DNA of 64,000 nt from Nocardioides panzhihuensis (GTDB lineage Bacteria > Actinomycetota > Actinomycetes > Propionibacteriales > Nocardioidaceae): assembly GCF_013408335.1 (NCBI RefSeq), contig NZ_JACBZR010000001.1, positions 1,736,001-1,800,000 of the forward strand, read 5' to 3'. The notes under the pieces were generated by a model that did not search any database, had not been told where the DNA came from, and saw only the letters and a list, made by a program, of their open reading frames with translations. Positions 59,464 to 64,000 of the stretch are shown piece by piece (position 1 is the first letter of the stretch; each line of letters starts with the position of its first letter). The position numbers and the translations under genes are program-made.

Positions 59464-60884
59464 CTGAGCACATGACCCTGCGGCGGACAGACATGGGACT
59501 GCTGTGGGTATCCCAGTTCGTCAACACCGCCGGGCTGATGGCACTGGTGCCGATCATGCCGCTGTACATGGCTTCACTCGGCGCCTCCGATGCCACCGTC
59601 GGGGTCTGGGCGGGGGCTGCGATCGCGGCTCCCGCCCTCCCACTGGCGATCACCACGCCGCTGTGGGGCCGGCTGGGTGACCGTATCGGTCCCAAGTGGA
59701 TGGTCGTCCGCGCCTTGGCGGGCCTGTGTCTGGCGATGGCTCTGATGGCCGCCGCCGGCAGCCCGCTGGCGTTGCTGGCCGCCCGTATCGTGCAAGGCAC
59801 ATTGGGCGGGGTGGTCGAGGCTGCGGCAGCGTACGTCGGGTCGGCTGCCTCCGAGGGGAGCCGGGGGCGCGCGCTTGGCCGCTCCTACAGCGCCACTGCC
59901 GCCGGCGCCCTGACCGGCCCGGTCGCCGGCGGCACCCTGGTAGCGACCGGCGACCTCAGGCCGCTCCTGATCGGGATCGCCCTCGCGGCACTCCTTCTCG
60001 GGGGCATCTGCACGGTGCGGTTGCGGAATCCCCACGATGCAAGGCGAGCGTCCGTCGGAGCAGAACCTGCGCGTGCCGCTCTCGTGTCCATGTGCGCGCG
60101 TATCGGCTGGATCCCGTTGACGGCGGGCTTTCTCGCCTTCTTTGGCGTCTACGGTCTGATTCCGATCTATACCGCCTTCGTCACCGAGCTGGTGCCGGAG
60201 CCGCAACAGGCCGGGCCGTGGGTCGGAGGACTGCATGCGGTGATGTGGGGCGGCACCCTGGTCGGCTCCCTGTGGTGGGGCAAGGTCAACGACAGAACCG
60301 GCCTTCCGCTGCGCACATTGGTCATCGCGAGCGGTGTCACTGCCGCGACCGTCCTCATCCAGGCGACGGTGGGCTGGTTGCCGGCACTGGTGCCGCTGCG
60401 GTTCATCCAGGGCTTCTGCTTCGCGGCGTTGGCACAGTCACTGATGTTGTACGCATCCCAGAAGGCCGGCCATCACGAACGCGCCGGGTACGTCGGTGCC
60501 GCCAACAGTTTCCTGCTCGGTGGGCAGTTCCTCGGCCCGCTCATGGCCGGGGGCGGGATGGCGCTGCTCAGCCCGACCCTCGGCGTGCTGATCACTGGGA
60601 TCTGTGTGGCCGCCGCGGCCCTGCTCGTTTCGGCACCTGCGATCGCATCTCCCCGATCCGGCAGCTACGCCGCCCGGACGTCAGCGGCGCCGTCTGCCTC
60701 GGGGCGCCGGCGTAGCCGGTCGAGCGGTCGACATGCAGCCCCTCGCCGGTCGCGGTACCGTCAAGGGCGCCGGACGGGGAGGCGGGTACGCGGCGGAACT
60801 CCGGGTCACGCCCCGGCCGCCCCACCACATGCCGTACCTGACCGGTCGCGCCAACCCCGTCCGAGCGTGGGCCGACGAGTCTAG
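59460..60884 (+). CDS. MFS exporter coupled to the SbnA-like gene
   Basis: A 474-residue frame. Residues 10-395 form a 12-helix MFS transporter: motif A TPLWGRLGDRIGPKWM near residue 65, GTLGGVVEAAAAYVG, and a second motif A-like loop SLWWGKVNDRTGLP near residue 280. It resembles siderophore and drug exporters such as SbnD. Residues from about 400 on are Arg/Ser/Pro-rich (SGRRRSRSSGRHAAPRRSRY), unlike a transporter tail, and may be read-through after a frameshift or fusion. ATGA overlap with the upstream gene gives a two-gene operon. It converges on, and overlaps, the CDGSH gene by four bases. Confidence 0.82.
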   Translation: MTEHMTLRRTDMGLLWVSQFVNTAGLMALVPIMPLYMASLGASDATVGVWAGAAIAAPALPLAITTPLWGRLGDRIGPKWMVVRALAGLCLAMALMAAAGSPLALLAARIVQGTLGGVVEAAAAYVGSAASEGSRGRALGRSYSATAAGALTGPVAGGTLVATGDLRPLLIGIALAALLLGGICTVRLRNPHDARRASVGAEPARAALVSMCARIGWIPLTAGFLAFFGVYGLIPIYTAFVTELVPEPQQAGPWVGGLHAVMWGGTLVGSLWWGKVNDRTGLPLRTLVIASGVTAATVLIQATVGWLPALVPLRFIQGFCFAALAQSLMLYASQKAGHHERAGYVGAANSFLLGGQFLGPLMAGGGMALLSPTLGVLITGICVAAAALLVSAPAIASPRSGSYAARTSAAPSASGRRRSRSSGRHAAPRRSRYRQGRRTGRRVRGGTPGHAPAAPPHAVPDRSRQPRPSVGRRV

Positions 60885-61132
60885 TCTTCGTCCGCTGGAG
60901 TCGCACGCTGGCAGGCGGCGAAGCCGACCTTGGCGTGGGTGCCGTCGCAGAACGGCTTGTTCTTGGATTCGCCACAGCGGCACAGGAAGATCGTTCTGCC
61001 GGTGCTGAAGCTGTTGCCGTCGTGGTCGACGAGCTGCGCTGGGCCCTTGATCTGGAGTGGCCCGTTGTCCACCGTCTTGATGGTGGTGGGCTTGGCCTGG
61101 TTGCTGGGCTGCGGTGCCGAGCTGTCGGTCAT
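60881..61132 (-). CDS. CDGSH iron-sulfur domain protein
   Basis: An 83-residue protein starting MTDSSAPQPSNQAKP. The cluster motif is CRCGESKNKPFCDGTH, a full three-Cys one-His CDGSH site near residues 52-67, followed by VGFAACQR. CDGSH proteins hold a redox-active, labile 2Fe-2S cluster. The gene is divergent from csoR, with two CsoR-type operators between them, so it is probably copper-induced. Copper attacks iron-sulfur clusters, which gives a rationale, though the role in this setting is not established. Confidence 0.9.
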   Translation of the reverse strand: MTDSSAPQPSNQAKPTTIKTVDNGPLQIKGPAQLVDHDGNSFSTGRTIFLCRCGESKNKPFCDGTHAKVGFAACQRATPADED

Positions 61133-61181
61133 ATGCGGTGCTCCTTCTGCGTCGCTGGTCCGGTCTGCCGCGGTTAGACAT

Positions 61182-61242
61182 CCGTACCTTAGGGGGGTAT
61201 GGTTCCTTTCACCGCGACCGGCATACCATACCGGGGTATGGT
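61182..61242. promoter_or_regulatory. Two CsoR-type copper operators
   Basis: Site 1 (61182-61202) reads CCGTACCTTAGGGGGGTATG, with the G-tract and flanking TACC/GGTA typical of CsoR. Site 2 (61225-61242) is a perfect inverted repeat: ACCATACC, then GG, then GGTATGGT. Both lie between the divergent CDGSH and csoR genes. CsoR binds such sites when apo and leaves when loaded with Cu(I), so both transcripts should rise with copper. Confidence 0.8.
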
Positions 61243-61288
61243 GTTGAGGCAAACGAAAAGACGGCACCAGCCCAGCAGAGGAATGAAT

Positions 61289-61594
61289 ATGGAAAGCCAC
61301 GAGCACCAGAACGAGCACGGCTACACGCATCGACAGGACGACTACCTCAAGCGACTGCGACGCATCGAGGGCCAGGTGCGCGGCCTGCAGAGGATGGTCG
61401 AGGAAGAGACGTACTGCATCGACATCCTCACTCAGGTATCCGCGACGACGAAGGCACTGCAGTCTGTCTCCCTCGCCCTGCTCGATGAGCACCTCAGCCA
61501 CTGCCTCGTGCAGGCCGCCGCCGCAGGCGGGACGGAAGCCGACGAAAAGATCAAAGAGGCCTCCGACGCCATCGGCCGCCTGGTCCGCTCCTGA
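61289..61594 (+). CDS. csoR: Copper-sensing repressor CsoR
   Basis: A 101-residue all-helical protein of the CsoR/RcnR family. The DNA-binding helix reads DDYLKRLRRIEGQVRGLQRMV; the Cu(I) ligands are Cys in EETYCIDIL and His and Cys in LSHCLVQ, the C-H-C set of CsoR. A His-rich N-terminal arm precedes it (MESHEHQNEHGYTHRQ). ATG 61289 has GAGGA upstream; ATG 61283 is also in frame. It represses its own copper operon until Cu(I) binds. Downstream genes on the same strand are CopZ, a secreted His-rich protein and CopA. Confidence 0.94.
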   Translation: MESHEHQNEHGYTHRQDDYLKRLRRIEGQVRGLQRMVEEETYCIDILTQVSATTKALQSVSLALLDEHLSHCLVQAAAAGGTEADEKIKEASDAIGRLVRS

Positions 61595-61646
61595 CCCACA
61601 GACTTCGACCGCACAACCAGACCACTACCCCTAAGGAGTACCCACC

Positions 61647-61871
61647 ATGGCCAGCGGAGCCCACACCACCAACTTCACCGTCGTCGGCATGACGTGCAGC
61701 CACTGCGTCGCTTCGGTCACCGAAGAGGTGAGCGAAGTCAACGGCGTGACCGATGTCGACATCGACCTCGCCACCGGCCGACTCACCGTGACCGGCGACG
61801 CGCCGCTCGACGAAGCCAGCATTCGCTCGGCCGTCGATGAAGCCGGTTATCGCGTCGCCGACGCCAGCTAG
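61647..61871 (+). CDS. copZ: Copper chaperone, heavy-metal-associated domain (CopZ-like)
   Basis: A 74-residue HMA-domain protein. The metal site is GMTCSHCVASV near residues 14-24, in the usual ferredoxin-like fold with VNGVTDVDIDLATGRLTVTG. It carries Cu(I) in the cytoplasm and passes it to CopA or CsoR. AAGGAG precedes the ATG. It lies 52 bases after csoR and 74 bases before the next gene of the operon. Confidence 0.94.
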   Translation: MASGAHTTNFTVVGMTCSHCVASVTEEVSEVNGVTDVDIDLATGRLTVTGDAPLDEASIRSAVDEAGYRVADAS

Positions 61872-61945
61872 CCACAGCGCGGTGCGCGTTCCGCGGCATC
61901 GCCCTCAACAGCAGTACCGACTTGGTCCCGACTAAGGAGCCTCCT

Positions 61946-62980
61946 GTGAAGACCTCTCTCAAGCTCGGCGGCTTCATCGCCGCCCTCGCTGCCATCCTTG
62001 CCGCCTCGTTCGGCGTAGGCAACGCCATCGGGCCCATCGGCCAAACCCCGCAGGCCACCAGCCACTCAGGAGATGACATGAAGCACGACGCAGGCCGCGT
62101 AGAGACCGGTCACGAAAGCACGGGCAGTGGCGCCAGCGGTCACGCCGGCCACGGCGGAGCTGCTTCCAAGCAGCCCGGCGGGCTGATGATCTCCGAGCAC
62201 GGATACACGCTGGACCTGGACTCGACGATCCTGGCGGCAGGGCGTACTCCGGTGAAGTTCCGGGTGACCGGCCCAGAGGGTCAGCCCGTCACCGATTACG
62301 AGCCCACCCATGACAAGGAGCTCCACTTCATCGCCGTTCGGCGAGACATGAGCGGGTTCCAGCACGTACACCCCACCCTGGCCACGTCAGGTGATGAGGC
62401 GGGCACCTGGTCGACCGAGCTCGATCTCACGCCCGGAGCATGGCGGGTCTTCGCCGACTTCCGCGCCACCGAACACGGCGAGACCATGACGCTGGGCGGC
62501 GACGTGTCGGTCGCAGGCACCTACCAGCCGGAGCCGCTGCAGCCGGTCAGCCAGACCGCAGAGGTCGACGGCTACACCGTCACGCTGAAGGGGCGGGTCG
62601 TCCCTGGCGAGTCCTCCGAGCTGACACTGACGGTGAGCCGCAACGGGCAGCCAGTGACCGACCTGCAGCCTTACCTCGCTGCCTACGGTCACCTGGTGGC
62701 GCTGCGCTCGGGAGACCTGGCCTACCTACACGTCCACCCTGACGGTGAGCCCGGCGATGGCACCACCAAGCCCGGCCCGGACATCACCTTCTTCGCAACC
62801 GCCCCGTCCGCCGGACCGTACCGCCTCTACCTGGATTTCCAGCACGACGGCGTGGTCCGCACCGCCGAGTTCACCGCCCAGGCCGGCGAGCCTGTCCCGG
62901 CGCCGCGCGAAGGTAGCGCGACTGAGCCCACTGCGCAGCCCAGTTCTGGCTCGAGTGGCCACGGCGACCACAACCACTGA
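61946..62980 (+). CDS. Exported His-rich protein of the copper operon
   Basis: A 344-residue protein starting at GTG 61946 after AAGGAG. An N-terminal membrane anchor or signal ([19 protein letters not shown]) is followed by a His/Gly-rich stretch ([11 protein letters not shown]). Two beta-sandwich-like repeats each hold an H-V-H-P motif ([11 protein letters not shown] near residue 140 and YLHVHPDGE near 265). The tail is Ser/Gly/His-rich, ending HGDHNH. The repeated HVHP sites suggest extracytoplasmic copper binding. It sits between copZ and copA, so it is part of the copper response. I know no experimental function for it. Confidence 0.8.
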   Translation: MKTSLKLGGFIAALAAILAASFGVGNAIGPIGQTPQATSHSGDDMKHDAGRVETGHESTGSGASGHAGHGGAASKQPGGLMISEHGYTLDLDSTILAAGRTPVKFRVTGPEGQPVTDYEPTHDKELHFIAVRRDMSGFQHVHPTLATSGDEAGTWSTELDLTPGAWRVFADFRATEHGETMTLGGDVSVAGTYQPEPLQPVSQTAEVDGYTVTLKGRVVPGESSELTLTVSRNGQPVTDLQPYLAAYGHLVALRSGDLAYLHVHPDGEPGDGTTKPGPDITFFATAPSAGPYRLYLDFQHDGVVRTAEFTAQAGEPVPAPREGSATEPTAQPSSGSSGHGDHNH

Positions 62981-63038
62981 CTCAACCAACAGACCTACGC
63001 AACGAGAACGTCAAGCATCCGGTGAGGAAGGAAAGACC

Positions 63039-64000
63039 ATGAGTGCGCTCAACGACGTCACACCTGAGGGCGGTGTCCCCGGCAACCAGGTCGAGCTTGC
63101 GATCGGTGGCATGACGTGCGCCTCGTGCGCGAACCGCATCGAGCGGAGGCTGAACAAGCTCGAGGGTGTGACCGCCACGGTCAACTACGCCACCGAGAAG
63201 GCAAAGGTCACCTACGCCGACGGCATCGAGCCGACTGCGCTGGTCGAGACGGTCGAGCAGGCCGGCTACACCGCGCGGCTTCCGGAGCCGAAGGGTACGT
63301 CGAGCCAGGCATCGGCTTCGGAGACTGGCGCCGAGGACGACTCGGTGCGCGCCCTGCGCAACCGGGTGGTTGTCTCGGCGGTCCTGAGCGTGCCGGTGAT
63401 CGCGATGGCGATGATCCCTGTGCTGCAGTTCAACTACTGGCAGTGGCTCTCGTTGACGCTCGCCGCCCCTGTGGTGGTCTGGGGTGCTCTGCCCTTCCAC
63501 AAGGCGGCCTGGGCCAACCTCAAGCACGCCACCTCGACCATGGACACGCTGATCTCCATGGGCACGCTGGCAGCGCTCGGTTGGTCCCTGTATGCGCTGT
63601 TCTTCGGCACCGCCGGTGTCCCGGGTATGACGCACCCGTTCGAGCTCACCATCGCCCGCACCGACGGATCCGGCAACATCTATCTCGAGGCTGCTGCAGG
63701 AGTGACCACGTTCATCCTGGCGGGTCGCTACTTCGAGGCGCGCTCGAAGCGCAGCGCGGGCGCCGCGCTGCGTGCCCTGCTCGAACTGGGTGCGAAGGAG
63801 GTCGCGGTCCTCCGCGACGGCACGAGCGGCCCTACCGAGGAACGGATCGGCATCGACCAGCTGGCAGTTGGTGACCGGTTCGTCGTCCGCCCCGGGGAGA
63901 AGATCGCCACCGACGGCCGGATCCTCGAAGGTTCCTCAGCCGTGGACGCTTCCATGGTGACCGGTGAATCCGTGCCGGTCGAGGTCGGCCCCGGAGATCT
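63039..64000 (+). CDS. copA: Copper-translocating P-type ATPase CopA, N-terminal part (cut by window edge)
   Basis: The first 320 residues are seen. An HMA domain with [16 protein letters not shown] (residues about 27-42) is followed by the first helices, then a cytoplasm-facing loop and the actuator domain. The actuator motif reads [11 protein letters not shown] near residue 308 (the TGES phosphatase loop). The phosphorylation Asp and the CPC helix lie beyond the window. It exports Cu(I) from the cytoplasm using ATP. GAGGAAGGAAAG precedes the ATG. It is the last visible gene of the csoR-copZ operon. Confidence 0.93.
   Translation, partial: MSALNDVTPEGGVPGNQVELAIGGMTCASCANRIERRLNKLEGVTATVNYATEKAKVTYADGIEPTALVETVEQAGYTARLPEPKGTSSQASASETGAEDDSVRALRNRVVVSAVLSVPVIAMAMIPVLQFNYWQWLSLTLAAPVVVWGALPFHKAAWANLKHATSTMDTLISMGTLAALGWSLYALFFGTAGVPGMTHPFELTIARTDGSGNIYLEAAAGVTTFILAGRYFEARSKRSAGAALRALLELGAKEVAVLRDGTSGPTEERIGIDQLAVGDRFVVRPGEKIATDGRILEGSSAVDASMVTGESVPVEVGPGD

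Larger units (their letters stand above)
49389..64000. mobile_element. Putative genomic island (left end seen, right end beyond window)
   Basis: The left boundary is the tRNA remnant. Next come tandem 10-bp repeats, a tyrosine integrase, an excisionase-like gene, SSB and DUF4913 genes of the kind seen in actinobacterial integrative elements, many unknown genes and gene remnants, and cargo that includes copper resistance. No replication initiator or FtsK/TraB-type transfer gene is visible, so it may be a defective or mobilisable element. Only the left end is supported. How far it extends, and whether the copper locus is truly inside it, is inference. Confidence 0.55.

Overview
The window is chromosomal DNA from a high-GC Gram-positive actinobacterium. 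Nearly all codons end in G or C, and the gene families are typical of that group: actinobacterial hypothetical families, WXG100-like export proteins, a class E-type sortase, PucR and Lrp regulators, and an island carrying DUF4913 and SSB genes. The strong over-use of CGTACG in all reading frames suggests Nocardioidaceae, perhaps Nocardioides. That placement is an inference; no rRNA gene is present. No CRISPR array and no intact tRNA was found.

Layout. 1-9.2 kb: the 3' end of an ABC-F gene; a divergent MarR regulator facing a VOC dioxygenase / alpha-beta hydrolase / DoxX operon that resembles the Bacillus mhq quinone-detoxification system; a two-subunit molybdenum hydroxylase (isoquinoline oxidoreductase type); a TetR gene; and an MFS / membrane protein / GNAT operon behind a striking double inverted repeat. 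9.3-17.7 kb: zwf, an acyltransferase, a four-gene WXG100-like export and putative toxin-immunity unit, a DUF4839 protein and a lipoprotein-type sortase. 17.7-28.3 kb: a second ABC-F protein, chorismate mutase, dodecin, a divergent Lrp / PLP sulfur-amino-acid enzyme pair, a PIN toxin-antitoxin pair, a 5'-3' exonuclease, a Na+/H+ antiporter, a FAD-Rieske oxidoreductase and a FUSC-type exporter.

28.4-42.8 kb looks catabolic. A divergent alpha/beta hydrolase and IclR regulator precede an OpuC-like quaternary-amine importer whose genes overlap or abut a nitrilase-superfamily amidase and a DUF6282 metal hydrolase. A large FAD/Fe-S dehydrogenase, a TauE-type exporter, a PucR regulator and a fused desaturase-ferredoxin reductase follow. 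43.1-49.2 kb: an EEP nuclease, a GlxA-type regulator with a cysteine hydrolase, and a secreted protease that joins a subtilisin domain, a trypsin domain and a PKD domain, with a regulator gene upstream.

49.3 kb to the right edge appears to be a genomic island. It starts at a 22-nt remnant of a tRNA 3' end (minus strand) followed by the tRNA's terminator hairpin, then tandem 10-bp repeats, a tyrosine integrase, an excisionase-like gene, SSB and DUF4913 genes and several hypotheticals. It then passes into cargo: a methyltransferase, an SbnA-like synthase with an MFS exporter, and a copper-resistance locus (CDGSH protein, CsoR, CopZ, a secreted histidine-rich protein and the start of CopA) with two CsoR-type operators. 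The far end of the island is not in the window.
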